Assembly: GCA_964633715.1 (NCBI GenBank)
Contig: CAZWHQ010000004.1
Span: 1 to 64,000 of the forward strand
DNA from: JAUWVG01 sp964633715
Lineage (GTDB): Bacteria > Acidobacteriota > Aminicenantia > Aminicenantales > Aminicenantaceae
Length of the DNA stretch: 64,000 bases
Direction of reading: 5' to 3'
Both the position numbers and the translations under genes were made by a program. Below are positions 17,499 through 26,186 of this stretch, piece after piece; within the stretch, counting starts at the first letter, position 1; each line of letters begins with the position of its first letter. The notes beneath the pieces were generated by a model. The model searched no databases and was not told where the DNA came from. It saw nothing but the letters and a program-made list of their open reading frames with translations.

Positions 17499-17971
17499 TC
17501 GAAGAACTTAAAGTCAAATTCAAGGACGATATTACGGAGTTTTCTAAGCAATTTGGGGATGATGTCATCCGAATAAAAAGAGAATCCCTGCTGGATATCG
17601 TCAGATTTCTCAAAAAAACACCGCATAACTTTGCGATGCTTTTAGATCTGACGTGTGTGGATTATAAGGGAGATGAACTGCGTTTTGAGATGGTCTACCA
17701 TCTTTATTCCATCTCGAATAAAAATCGGCTGAGAATAAAAATTAGACTTGCCGAGGATGATCTCAAAGTGGATTCTTTGACATCCCTTTGGGGAAATGCC
17801 AACTGGCTGGAGAGAGAAGTCTTTGATATGTTTGGTGTCCATTTTAATGGTCATCCTGATTTAAGAAGACTGTTTATGTATGATGGATTTGAAGGCTATC
17901 CTTTGCGCAAAGATTACCCCCTGCGCAAACGCCAACCGATTATCCCTATGAGATATGAAGATGCCGACTAG
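17480..17971 (+). CDS. nuoC: NADH-quinone oxidoreductase subunit C
   Basis: 163-residue 30-kDa-type subunit of the complex I connecting arm. The family signature appears near the C-terminus as NWLEREVFDMFGVHFNGHPDLRR (with the ERE-DMFG core), followed by GYPLRKDYPL. It is separate from nuoD, unlike the nuoCD fusions of enterobacteria. The ATG at 17480 is preferred to an in-frame TTG two codons upstream. The end overlaps nuoD by 17 bases. Confidence 0.94.
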   Translation: MEIEKVIEELKVKFKDDITEFSKQFGDDVIRIKRESLLDIVRFLKKTPHNFAMLLDLTCVDYKGDELRFEMVYHLYSISNKNRLRIKIRLAEDDLKVDSLTSLWGNANWLEREVFDMFGVHFNGHPDLRRLFMYDGFEGYPLRKDYPLRKRQPIIPMRYEDAD

Positions 17972-19292
17972 ACTGCAAAAAGAAGCCAACAAAGAAAACC
18001 TCCTTATTAATATGGGGCCCTCTCATCCGGCTATGCATGGGACAATCCGGATCATGCTGGAGTTGGATGGAGAGAAAATCCTCAATTCAGAAGTCGAAGT
18101 GGGGTATCTCCACAGGGGATTCGAAAAGACATGTGAACACAAAACATATTTTAATCTCCTCCCGTACACGGACAGACTCAACTATGTCTCTCCCCTAATC
18201 AACAATCTCGGTTATGTGATGACGATGGAGAAGATGCTGGGCATCGAAACTCCTGAGCGGTCCCAATATATCCGAGTGATTTTATGTGAGCTTTCGAGGA
18301 TATCCGACCATCTTACAGCCCTGGCCGCAATGACCATGGAGTGTGGTGCTTTTACCGCTTTTCTCTATTATATTCAGGCTCGTGAAGAGTTGTGGAATAT
18401 TATCGAGCAGACAACTGGTGCCAGGATGACGACCTCATATATCCGAATTGGTGGGGTGCGCGCCGATCTCCACCCCGATATAAGAACGCAGCTGAAAAAG
18501 GCCACAAAAATCAACCGTAAGCTTCTCAAAGATAATCATGGTTTGCTCGATAAGAATAGGATCTGGATTGACCGGACTAGAGATGTAGCTGTTGTCAGTC
18601 CCAAAATGGCGGTCAATTACGGTTTTGCTGGACCATGCCTGAGAGCCTCTAAGGTTAACTATGATGTGCGAAAAGCCCAGCCCTACCTGGTTTATGATCA
18701 ACTTGATTTTGAAGTGCCTCTAGGTGATAACGGAGACAATTACGACAGATACCTGGTCAGGATGAAAGAAATGGAGCAGAGTTTGAGGATCATTGAACAG
18801 TGTTTAGATAAACTACCTAAGTCCGCAGGACCAGAGGAACTCATGATAAAAGGATTGGAGCCAGCAGATGTCATCAAAAAATCACGGAGCAAACGTGTCG
18901 AAGACACTGTGAAGCTTTCACCTAATCTCGAAGGTTCCGAAAAAGTTAAATACCCTGGCATTTTGACCCAGGATAAAAAATACATTGTCCCTCCAAAGGA
19001 AGACACCTATACGTCCATCGAAGGATTGATCAAGCATTTTAAATTTTTCATGAAAGATCACGGCATCAAGCCTCCCAAAGGGGATGTCTATTTTTCTGTC
19101 GAGGGTGGGAGTGGGGAAGTCGGGTATTATATTGTGTCTGACGGTTCAGACAAACCTTACAGGCTTCATCTTAGAGGACCCTGTTTTCATATTGTCTCCG
19201 CACTGGAGGAGATGATCAAAGGTCACTATGTTGCAGATGTCATCCCCACTTTTGGTTCCGTGAACATGATCGGAGGAGAGTTAGATAGATGA
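17955..19292 (+). CDS. nuoD: NADH-quinone oxidoreductase subunit D (with internal insertion)
   Basis: 49-kDa-type subunit that forms the quinone-reducing site with NuoB. Conserved features include NMGPSHPAMHG with the quinone-site His, EVGYLHRGFEK, LPYTDRLNYVSP, and the C-terminal PTFGSVNMIGGELDR. At 445 residues it is longer than the usual 400-415. The extra length lies at about residues 288-344, between CLDKLP and PPKEDTYTSIEG, as a lysine-rich polar segment that looks like a surface loop. The start is ATG at 17955 or 17961. It overlaps nuoE in an ATGA junction. Confidence 0.95.
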   Translation: MKMPTRLQKEANKENLLINMGPSHPAMHGTIRIMLELDGEKILNSEVEVGYLHRGFEKTCEHKTYFNLLPYTDRLNYVSPLINNLGYVMTMEKMLGIETPERSQYIRVILCELSRISDHLTALAAMTMECGAFTAFLYYIQAREELWNIIEQTTGARMTTSYIRIGGVRADLHPDIRTQLKKATKINRKLLKDNHGLLDKNRIWIDRTRDVAVVSPKMAVNYGFAGPCLRASKVNYDVRKAQPYLVYDQLDFEVPLGDNGDNYDRYLVRMKEMEQSLRIIEQCLDKLPKSAGPEELMIKGLEPADVIKKSRSKRVEDTVKLSPNLEGSEKVKYPGILTQDKKYIVPPKEDTYTSIEGLIKHFKFFMKDHGIKPPKGDVYFSVEGGSGEVGYYIVSDGSDKPYRLHLRGPCFHIVSALEEMIKGHYVADVIPTFGSVNMIGGELDR

Positions 19293-19762
19293 GTCCTGAA
19301 TTTTCGGACAAGATCAAAAAACAAGTGTTGGATATCATTGTGCGCTATCCGGAAAAGAAGGCCGCCCTCCTTCCTGTTCTTCATGTGGCTCAGTGGGAAT
19401 TTGGATTCATCGGTGAAGACACTGAACGTATGGTGGCTGACCTTTTAGATATCAAGCCTGTCCAAGTTAGAGAAGTTGTCACCTTCTATACGATGTATAA
19501 CCGACAGCCAGTAGGAAAATACCATATTCAAGTGTGTTCGAATCTGTCCTGTTCTCTTCTGGGAGGTGAAAACCTGCTCGATTTTCTTTTAAAGAAACTC
19601 AACATCGGAGTGGGCGAGACAACAAAGGACAAAAAATTCACAATTTCGACGGTGGAATGTCTCGGAGCCTGTGAACAGGCTCCCTGTATGATGGTGAATT
19701 TTGATTATTTTGGGGATTTGGACGAAGAAAAGATAAATAAAATTCTCGATAATTTAAACTAG
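19289..19762 (+). CDS. nuoE: NADH-quinone oxidoreductase subunit E (24-kDa type)
   Basis: 157-residue thioredoxin-fold [2Fe-2S] protein of the NADH-dehydrogenase module. The cluster ligands are in VCSNLSCSLLGG (C-x4-C) and VECLGACEQAP (C-x3-C). The N-terminal helical part has LPVLHVAQWEFGFI. The start is an ATGA overlap with nuoD, and nuoF follows after 11 bases. NuoE/F-like proteins also occur in formate dehydrogenases and bifurcating hydrogenases, but the position between nuoD and nuoF/G settles the assignment. Confidence 0.95.
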   Translation: MSPEFSDKIKKQVLDIIVRYPEKKAALLPVLHVAQWEFGFIGEDTERMVADLLDIKPVQVREVVTFYTMYNRQPVGKYHIQVCSNLSCSLLGGENLLDFLLKKLNIGVGETTKDKKFTISTVECLGACEQAPCMMVNFDYFGDLDEEKINKILDNLN

Positions 19763-19773
19763 AAAGTAAAACA

Positions 19774-21021
19774 GTGGAAGAAAAACTCTTAACCAACCTT
19801 TTCGAGATCAAGGATTCTTTTGCAATTGATGTTTATCTCAAGCATGACGGTTATAAAGCTGTTGAGAAAGCCTTTCAAGAGATGGATCCTGAAAGCATCC
19901 TTGCCGAAGTTAAGAATGCAAGTTTGAGAGGAAGGGGAGGGGCGGGATTTCCTGCTGGTGTAAAATGGGGTTTTGTTCCCAAAGATGTCGATAAACCCAA
20001 GTACCTCTGTGTCAATGCCGATGAAGGTGAGCCGGGGACAATCAAAGACCGCTACATCATGATGCACAATCCTCATCTCCTGCTGGAAGGCATTATCATT
20101 GCTTCATACTGTGTAGGGATTAACACAGCCTATATCTACATCCGTGGAGAGTATGAGAACGTGGCCATTCGTCTGGAAAAGGCGATATCCGAAGCCAACG
20201 CCAAGGGATACCTGGGAGAAAATATTCTGAATTCCGGATTTAACTGTCAAATTTTTGTCCACAGAGGAGCAGGTGCTTATATCTGCGGGGAAGAAACAGC
20301 TCTCCTGGAATCACTGGAAGGAAAAAGAGGCAACCCACGTCTCAAACCGCCTTTTCCAGCGCTCGTAGGCCTTTTCCAAAGTCCAACGGTTATCAATAAC
20401 ATAGAAACACTTTCTAATGTTCCTAAGATTATTCTAAACGGGGCAGAGGCGTTTGTGCAAACAGGGCTTCCCAAAGACGGGGGCACGAGAATTTTTGGTG
20501 TCAGCGGGATGGTGAAAAAGCCTGGAATATATGAGATGCCTGTAGGAACAAAACTTAAGGATGTCATATTTACTCTTGCAGGAGGAATGAAAGAGGGCAA
20601 GACACTTAAGGCGGTCATTCCCGGTGGGATGTCGGCACCCATACTGACAGCAGATGAGATCGACATCAGTATGGACTTTGACTCTCTTGCAGAAGCGAAA
20701 TCCATGCTGGGTTCGGCGGCCGTCATTGTTATTGATGAGGAGACTTCTATCCTTGACGTGCTGAAAAAAATTACAAAATTCTATTCCCATGAGTCTTGTG
20801 GCCAGTGCACGCCCTGCCGTATCGGTACGAAATGGATCGACAAAACCGTCCGCCGTATTGCCGAAGGGCAAGGCAAAATTGAGGACATCGATAATATTAA
20901 GAGATTGGCCGAGAATATTTTGGGTAAAACATTGTGCCCTCTGGGGGATGCCGCGGCTATGCCGATACTTTCCATCGTCAATAAATTCAGACAAGAGATT
21001 GAATCATATATAGGAAACTGA
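19774..21021 (+). CDS. nuoF: NADH-quinone oxidoreductase subunit F (NADH and FMN site)
   Basis: 415-residue 51-kDa-type subunit that oxidises NADH via FMN and cluster N3. GRGGAGFPAGVKWGF and the NADEGEPGT block form the FMN/NADH pocket. RGAGAYICGEETALLESLEG is the second nucleotide block. ESCGQCTPCRIG plus the later TLCPLGDAAA supply the four cluster cysteines. The start codon is GTG. Its presence indicates that this complex I uses NADH rather than ferredoxin alone. Confidence 0.96.
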   Translation: MEEKLLTNLFEIKDSFAIDVYLKHDGYKAVEKAFQEMDPESILAEVKNASLRGRGGAGFPAGVKWGFVPKDVDKPKYLCVNADEGEPGTIKDRYIMMHNPHLLLEGIIIASYCVGINTAYIYIRGEYENVAIRLEKAISEANAKGYLGENILNSGFNCQIFVHRGAGAYICGEETALLESLEGKRGNPRLKPPFPALVGLFQSPTVINNIETLSNVPKIILNGAEAFVQTGLPKDGGTRIFGVSGMVKKPGIYEMPVGTKLKDVIFTLAGGMKEGKTLKAVIPGGMSAPILTADEIDISMDFDSLAEAKSMLGSAAVIVIDEETSILDVLKKITKFYSHESCGQCTPCRIGTKWIDKTVRRIAEGQGKIEDIDNIKRLAENILGKTLCPLGDAAAMPILSIVNKFRQEIESYIGN

Positions 21022-21030
21022 GAAATCGAG

Positions 21031-22587
21031 ATGCTCAAAATTTTCATCGATGAGAAACCCCTTGAGGTAGAAGAAGGTATCACTGTTTTCAATGCTGCCA
21101 AACAGGCCGGTATTGAGATCCCTCATTTCTGTTATCATCCTGCTTTTGCACCTGAAGGGACATGCCGCATGTGTCTGATTGAAATTGAAGGTGTGCCCAA
21201 GCTCGAACTTGCATGCTCAACTGTAGTAAGAGAGGGAATGAAAGTATTGACAGAGAATGCAAGAGTTAAAGACGCTCGAAAAGGTGTTTTGGAATTTTTA
21301 CTGGCCGACCATCCAATGGATTGCCCAATCTGTGACCAGGCTGGGGACTGCAAGCTTCAGGATTACTTTGAAAAATACGGGATGTTTGAAAGCCAGTTTA
21401 GTGAAAATAAAGAAAAAAGAGACAAAAAGAGAAAGCTCGGACAAACACTCATTCATGACCAGGAAAGATGTGTTCTCTGCCGCAGATGTGTGCGGTTCAC
21501 AAGAGAGATCACAAAGACACAAGAACTCGGTGTTTTTGAAAGAGGGATTCATGCTGAAATAAGCATTCTTGAAGACCTCCCTGTTGAGAATAAATATTCT
21601 GGGAACCTGGCAGAGCTCTGTCCAGTAGGAGCTATCACTGACCAGGATTTCCGCTTTCAAACGCGCACCTGGTTTTTAAAGAGCGCGGATTCAATCTGCC
21701 CTCACTGCAGTCGAGGCTGCAGCATCACTATTGACTCTCATAAAGGATTTTTCCGTTTTAAGACTCCAAAAAGGGTCTACCGTGTCCGGTCGCGGAGAAA
21801 CGAAAATGTCAACGGATTTTGGATTTGTGATATCGGCAGGTACGGATATCATTATATCAATGAGAAGCGTTTAGGGAAAATTCTTTCCAAAAGTGAACAG
21901 AATGAGGTTCTTGGTTGGGAGAAGGGCCTCAACATGCTTTCGGAAACAATGAAAAAAGTTCATCCTATGGACAGAGCCTCGGGCGCTGTCCTGATTATCA
22001 ATCCCTGGCTCACTAATGAAGAACTTTTTCTCATCAAGAAATTCCTTATTGAAAATCAGGAATTTAGAAATGTCTATCTTATCGACCTTCCAAATGAAGA
22101 GGGGGATGACTTTCTCATTACGGATGACCGGAATCCCAATAAGTGCGGTATGCGTGAGCTAGGAGTGCAAACAAAGTTGTTGTCCTCAGATAAACTTCCT
22201 GAAAAGATAAAACTCGTTTTGGCTTTTTATCCTCCAAACCTCGATGAAGCAGGAATGGCTTCCGTTAAAGCAGTTTTTAACTCAGCTGAGACAAAGATAT
22301 TATTTTCTGCCAATGAAAATGAACTGTCTGAAATTTCGGATATGGTTTTTCCAACATCTGTGATTCCGGAAAAAGGCGGGTCTCTGATTAATATCGATGG
22401 TCTTCTGCAAAATTTCTCGCCCGCATTGGACGCACTGGGAGACTCCAGACCGGAATGGCAAATACTGGTCGATTTAGCAAAAGAGATGGACACCGAATAT
22501 AAATATTACAATCAATTCTTGTCACCTGAATCAATATTGCAGGAGATAAGAAAAGAAATTTCAGATTTTGGAAAGAAAAGTGATTGA
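21031..22587 (+). CDS. nuoG: NADH-quinone oxidoreductase subunit G, short form
   Basis: 518-residue iron-sulfur subunit that carries electrons from NuoF towards NuoI and NuoB. The N-terminal [2Fe-2S] domain shows HFCYHPAFAPEGTCRMC; then come the His-Cys cluster (DHPMDCPICDQAGDCKLQ), the CVLCRRCVRFTREI quartet, and CPHCSRGCSI with a distant CDIGR for the N7-like site. The molybdopterin-like remainder is much reduced compared with the 700-900 residues common in other bacteria, but the frame is clean to its stop, so this looks like a natural short form rather than damage. It overlaps nuoH by 8 bases. Confidence 0.93.
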   Translation: MLKIFIDEKPLEVEEGITVFNAAKQAGIEIPHFCYHPAFAPEGTCRMCLIEIEGVPKLELACSTVVREGMKVLTENARVKDARKGVLEFLLADHPMDCPICDQAGDCKLQDYFEKYGMFESQFSENKEKRDKKRKLGQTLIHDQERCVLCRRCVRFTREITKTQELGVFERGIHAEISILEDLPVENKYSGNLAELCPVGAITDQDFRFQTRTWFLKSADSICPHCSRGCSITIDSHKGFFRFKTPKRVYRVRSRRNENVNGFWICDIGRYGYHYINEKRLGKILSKSEQNEVLGWEKGLNMLSETMKKVHPMDRASGAVLIINPWLTNEELFLIKKFLIENQEFRNVYLIDLPNEEGDDFLITDDRNPNKCGMRELGVQTKLLSSDKLPEKIKLVLAFYPPNLDEAGMASVKAVFNSAETKILFSANENELSEISDMVFPTSVIPEKGGSLINIDGLLQNFSPALDALGDSRPEWQILVDLAKEMDTEYKYYNQFLSPESILQEIRKEISDFGKKSD

Positions 22588-23668
22588 GCCAATAGATATT
22601 CTTATCGTTTCCATCAAAATTGTTATGGCCATGATGTGGTTCCTTATACTGGCTCTCTACTTGACATGGTTAGAGCGGAAAGAGAGCGCCGTAATGCAGG
22701 ACCGTGTGGGTGCAAACCGAGCTAATATTTTTGGTTTTCGGATTATTGGAATCTTTCAACCCTTTGCCGATGCCATAAAGATGTTTTTTAAAGAAGATTT
22801 CACACCAAAATTTTCTCGAAAACTATTGCACAATCTTGCCCCCTTCCTCTCTTTCTATTTTGTTCTTGTCACCATTGCAGCCATCCCTTTTGCCAGTGAC
22901 CTGAAAATTGGTGAGAAAGTCATCAAACTCCAGGTTTTGGATCTCAATATTGGAATTTTGTTTGTCCTAGCTCTGTTGGGGCTCTCTGTCTACGGAGTTA
23001 TGCTCAGCGGTTGGGCTTCTAACAGCCGCTGGACGCTTCTTGGCGGATTAAGAGGGGCTGCCCAGCTTGTGTCCTATGAAGTGGCTCTGGGATTGTCGCT
23101 TGTCGGATTGGTCATGATTTATCCTTCACTGAAGTTTTCAGCCATCGTCGAGGCTCAGGGAGAGCTGCTGTTTGGATTTCTCCCCAAATGGGGTGTTGTC
23201 TTTCAGCCGTTGGGTTTTATAGTGTTTTTTATGGCAGCCATGGCAGAGTCAGAAAGAGTTCCATTCGACCTTCCCGAAGCAGAATCTGAAATCGTAGGAT
23301 ACTTCACTGAATACAGTGGTCTCAAATGGGGCCTCTACATGTTTACAGATTTTATGAAGGTTCTGATTATCGCGTGCTTACTGACAACCCTCTTTTTTGG
23401 TGGCTACCAGGTTCCGTGGCTGGCCGCGGATGGTTTCCATTTTTCCTGGGGTGGAGAGTGGTTGATGGCCCATGGATTGGTTGTGGCTCTTCAGGTTCTG
23501 ATATTCAACCTCAAAGTATTCTTTTTCTGCTGGCTTCAGATCCTTTTCCGATGGACCTATCCCCGGTTCCGCTATGACCAGCTTATGGATTTTGGTTGGA
23601 AATTGCTCATTCCTCTGTGTTTGATCAATATTGCTATTACTGGGATTGTAATGAGTTTTATAAAATGA
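22580..23668 (+). CDS. nuoH: NADH-quinone oxidoreductase subunit H
   Basis: Membrane subunit with about eight helices joining the peripheral arm to the membrane arm and lining the quinone channel. Conserved loops are clear: QDRVGANRANIFG, FQPFADAIKMFFKEDF, GGLRGAAQLVSYE, and the acidic ERVPFDLPEAESEIVGYFTE. A TTG at 22568 is in frame, but GTG at 22580 has GGAAAG 7 bases upstream and is preferred. The gene ends in an ATGA overlap with nuoI. It is the last membrane subunit in this operon; nuoJ-N do not follow. Confidence 0.94.
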   Translation: MIEPIDILIVSIKIVMAMMWFLILALYLTWLERKESAVMQDRVGANRANIFGFRIIGIFQPFADAIKMFFKEDFTPKFSRKLLHNLAPFLSFYFVLVTIAAIPFASDLKIGEKVIKLQVLDLNIGILFVLALLGLSVYGVMLSGWASNSRWTLLGGLRGAAQLVSYEVALGLSLVGLVMIYPSLKFSAIVEAQGELLFGFLPKWGVVFQPLGFIVFFMAAMAESERVPFDLPEAESEIVGYFTEYSGLKWGLYMFTDFMKVLIIACLLTTLFFGGYQVPWLAADGFHFSWGGEWLMAHGLVVALQVLIFNLKVFFFCWLQILFRWTYPRFRYDQLMDFGWKLLIPLCLINIAITGIVMSFIK

Positions 23669-24138
23669 TAAAGCAGTTTGGATTTTTTATCGAAATCGTA
23701 AAAGGAAGCCTAATTACGGCCCGCCATTTTTGTGTGAATATTTTTTTCCATATCTTAAAACTCTTCCATATCAAAACGAAAAGGAAAGGCGCCCCGACAA
23801 TTCAATACCCTGATGTTAGGCAGCCCATTGCCTACAGGCACCGCAGTTTGCACCGCTTAATGAAGCAAGAAAACGGAAAACCACGCTGTGTGGCTTGCAT
23901 GCTGTGTGCCACAGCCTGTCCTTCAGAATGTATCTATGTGGAAGCTGCAGAAGATCCTGATCCTGAAATCCAAAAATACCCGTCTAAATTTATCATCGAT
24001 CTTACGCGGTGTTGTTTCTGCGGTTTCTGCGTGGAGGCCTGTCCTGAGGATGCCATCCGAATGGACACTGATGAGATCGAACTCGCTAGATATGACAAAG
24101 AAGAGTTGGTCTTTGATCTGGATAAACTTCTAGGATGA
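23665..24138 (+). CDS. nuoI: NADH-quinone oxidoreductase subunit I
   Basis: 157-residue ferredoxin-like subunit carrying clusters N6a and N6b. Two quartets are visible, CVACMLCATACPSECI and CCFCGFCVEACPEDAI. The N-terminal amphipathic helix (MIKQFGFFIEIVKG) lies along the membrane in known structures. The frame is open further upstream to 23596, but the ATG at 23665 overlaps the nuoH stop as ATGA and matches the family N-terminus. The next gene begins at its stop codon, again as ATGA. Confidence 0.94.
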   Translation: MIKQFGFFIEIVKGSLITARHFCVNIFFHILKLFHIKTKRKGAPTIQYPDVRQPIAYRHRSLHRLMKQENGKPRCVACMLCATACPSECIYVEAAEDPDPEIQKYPSKFIIDLTRCCFCGFCVEACPEDAIRMDTDEIELARYDKEELVFDLDKLLG

Positions 24139-24992
24139 CCTCTGATTTTCTCCCTATTGGACAATTCCAAATCTATGGCTTAAGAGATGGCTTTTTTTCT
24201 CTAGATGGGGGAGCCATGTTTGGTGTTGTCCCAAAAACACTGTGGATAAAAAAGTATCCTGCCGATGATTTCAACAGAATCAGGCTGGGCCTCAACTCTA
24301 TCCTGATCCGTACGGAAGACAACAATGTTCTCATTGAAACAGGGATTGGAACTCATCTGGATGAAAAATACAACAGTCTGTACTCCCTTGATCTTCATCC
24401 TGGGCTTGTGGAAAGTCTCAAAGACATAGGTTTGGAAAGAGAAGAGGTTGATTGTGTTATCAATACACATCTCCATTTTGATCACTGTGGGGGGAACACA
24501 TATATCGACAGCTCAGGTGAAGTTAAACCTACATTTCCTCAAGCAAAGTACATTGTTCAAAAAGGAGAATGGGAATCTGCCTGCAACCCTACACCGAGGG
24601 ATAAGGCTAGTTATTTGGAGAAGTACTTTCGTCCTCTAGAAGAACACAATCAGCTCTATCTTGTTGAGGGAGATACGAAAATTTTTAAAGGAATCGAAGT
24701 GCTGCTCACACCGGGACACACTGCTTTTCATCAGTGCGTCAAGATCGAATCCGAAGGTCATGTGCTCTTTTTTCTTGGAGACATGGTTCCTACCTCAGGT
24801 CATGTGCGTCTTCCGTATGTTATGAGTTATGATCTCTTTCCACTGAAAACAATGCAATACAAAGAAAAATATTATAGGCTGGCCCAAAAAGAAGATTGGA
24901 CCATGGCGTTCAACCACGATCCCGAATTCTTCTTTGGAAAAATCGGAAAAAAAGATGATAAATATTTTTTTTCCCCTTTATCTAGAGGTTGA
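24135..24992 (+). CDS. Metallo-beta-lactamase-fold hydrolase
   Basis: 285 residues with the dinuclear metal motif THLHFDHCGG (HxHxDH, about residues 114-119), LLTPGHTAFHQ, FFLGDMVPTSGHV and a late NHDPE block. This is the pattern of lactonase-like or glyoxalase-II-like MBL proteins without a nucleic-acid domain. It starts in an ATGA overlap with nuoI, so it is translated with the complex I operon, although it is not a known complex I subunit. Substrate is unknown. Candidates by family are acyl-homoserine or other lactones and thioesters. Confidence 0.85.
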   Translation: MTSDFLPIGQFQIYGLRDGFFSLDGGAMFGVVPKTLWIKKYPADDFNRIRLGLNSILIRTEDNNVLIETGIGTHLDEKYNSLYSLDLHPGLVESLKDIGLEREEVDCVINTHLHFDHCGGNTYIDSSGEVKPTFPQAKYIVQKGEWESACNPTPRDKASYLEKYFRPLEEHNQLYLVEGDTKIFKGIEVLLTPGHTAFHQCVKIESEGHVLFFLGDMVPTSGHVRLPYVMSYDLFPLKTMQYKEKYYRLAQKEDWTMAFNHDPEFFFGKIGKKDDKYFFSPLSRG

Positions 24993-25054
24993 AATCAAGG
25001 AATACTCTGTGTATTGTAAGAGTGTCAGTACGTGAATCGACTGAGAGATCAAAA

Positions 25055-25408
25055 ATGCCTTTAATAAAAAACGGGAGAGATCGACGTCGATATCCGCGTT
25101 TTGAGATCCCTGTCCAGCTGCGCCCAGTTGAAATTTTTGGGAAAGAGGGACGGGTTCAAAATATTAGTACAGGAGGGATGCTCATTTATGGGACCATGAA
25201 CATCGAGCTGGGCACAACTCTCAGAATTGACTTCGCTCTTCCCAGCCGTGAATGGATTATGGCCGATGTCGAAGTGGTCTGGTCGAAAGAACGTTCCTCT
25301 CAATCCATTCTGAAATATGATATCGGTTGTCGATTTGAGGATATCCCACCTGAGTCAAAAAAAATTCTTGATGCATATTTGGCCAGATTCACTCCAAAGC
25401 TAGGCTGA
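25055..25408 (+). CDS. PilZ domain protein
   Basis: 117 residues, a single PilZ domain. The c-di-GMP-binding RxxxR block is DRRRYPRFEIP near the N-terminus, and the second motif is NISTGGMLIYG (the D/NxSxxG form). The frame extends upstream to a TTG at 24989 that overlaps the MBL gene stop, but the ATG at 25055 sits right before the PilZ block and removes a non-conserved leader. It probably reads c-di-GMP and acts on an unknown partner. A tandem paralogue follows. Confidence 0.8.
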   Translation: MPLIKNGRDRRRYPRFEIPVQLRPVEIFGKEGRVQNISTGGMLIYGTMNIELGTTLRIDFALPSREWIMADVEVVWSKERSSQSILKYDIGCRFEDIPPESKKILDAYLARFTPKLG

Positions 25409-25480
25409 AACTTTGACTTGAATCAATAGCTATCTCTGTGTATTCTACATATGGCGCAAAACTTTTATCAAGGGTATTGA

Positions 25481-25825
25481 ATGACGGAGAATAACAACGA
25501 ACGCCGGAGTCATCCCAGATCGGGAAAACGTGTTCATCTTCGGCCATCATCTGTTTTTGGGCAGACCAGTTTGGTTGAGAACATCAGTTTAGGGGGGATG
25601 ATGATTCAATGCCAAAAAACTTTTACGTTGGGAGAAATTCTGAAGATACAGATGTCATTAGATAAAGAGGATTGGGCTGAAGCAAATATCCGAGTCGTAT
25701 GGATCAATGAAAAAAGCTCTGATGTCTCCAATAGATTTGATATCGGCTGCGAGTTTGTCGATCTGCCTTTTGATATGCAAAATGAACTCTGGATGCTTTT
25801 AGATAAGGACACCAAGAGCCACTAA
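25481..25825 (+). CDS. PilZ domain protein (tandem paralogue)
   Basis: 114 residues with the same plan as the preceding gene: an RRSHPRSGKRVHLRP block for c-di-GMP, then NISLGGMMIQC, and a shared C-terminal pattern (FDIGCEFVDLP here, YDIGCRFEDIP in the neighbour). This points to duplication. The first motif keeps RRxxPR. The start is ATG with an AAGGG site. The two proteins could differ in ligand affinity or partner; nothing nearby identifies an effector. Confidence 0.82.
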   Translation: MTENNNERRSHPRSGKRVHLRPSSVFGQTSLVENISLGGMMIQCQKTFTLGEILKIQMSLDKEDWAEANIRVVWINEKSSDVSNRFDIGCEFVDLPFDMQNELWMLLDKDTKSH

Positions 25826-25934
25826 CCACAAAATTTATCCTTCATTTGTATTTTATCAAGTTAGTTCCTATAATTATCTTTGGGTATCAATAAAAGTTTA
25901 AAGGAATACAAAGTCGAAAATAAAGGATTTTATT

Positions 25935-26105
25935 ATGAATGAAACACAAGAAAAAATATCCTGCCACATCTGTAAAAAGGAGATTCCCAAAGCGGCAGCC
26001 CTGACTGCAGAAGGACAAGATTATGTTCTCAATTTTTGTGACATCAGCTGTTTGGATTACTGGAAAAAAGAAAATAAAGAGGATAAAGATAAAGATAAGG
26101 AATAA
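25935..26105 (+). CDS. Small cysteine-rich zinc-finger protein
   Basis: 56-residue frame with two cysteine pairs, CHIC (10-13) and CDISC (35-39), spaced like TRASH or DUF3330-type treble-clef zinc fingers, and a highly charged tail (KKENKEDKDKDKE). The core NFCDISCLDYWKK is typical of these metal-binding minis. The ATG at 25935 follows an AAAGGATTTT stretch that may act as the ribosome site. Short but plausible as a real gene; function is unknown, perhaps metal sensing or a zinc-binding adaptor. Confidence 0.6.
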   Translation: MNETQEKISCHICKKEIPKAAALTAEGQDYVLNFCDISCLDYWKKENKEDKDKDKE

Positions 26106-26186
26106 AATATAGAGAGTTCTGGAGAATCTGACACCGAACTAACATTGAAAAATTGATACTCCATTCCAAATCATACTTAAGTAGGG

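Noticed and set aside
24135..24992. MBL hydrolase as a complex I subunit
   Set aside because: Translational coupling to nuoI is real, but no known complex I subunit has this fold.
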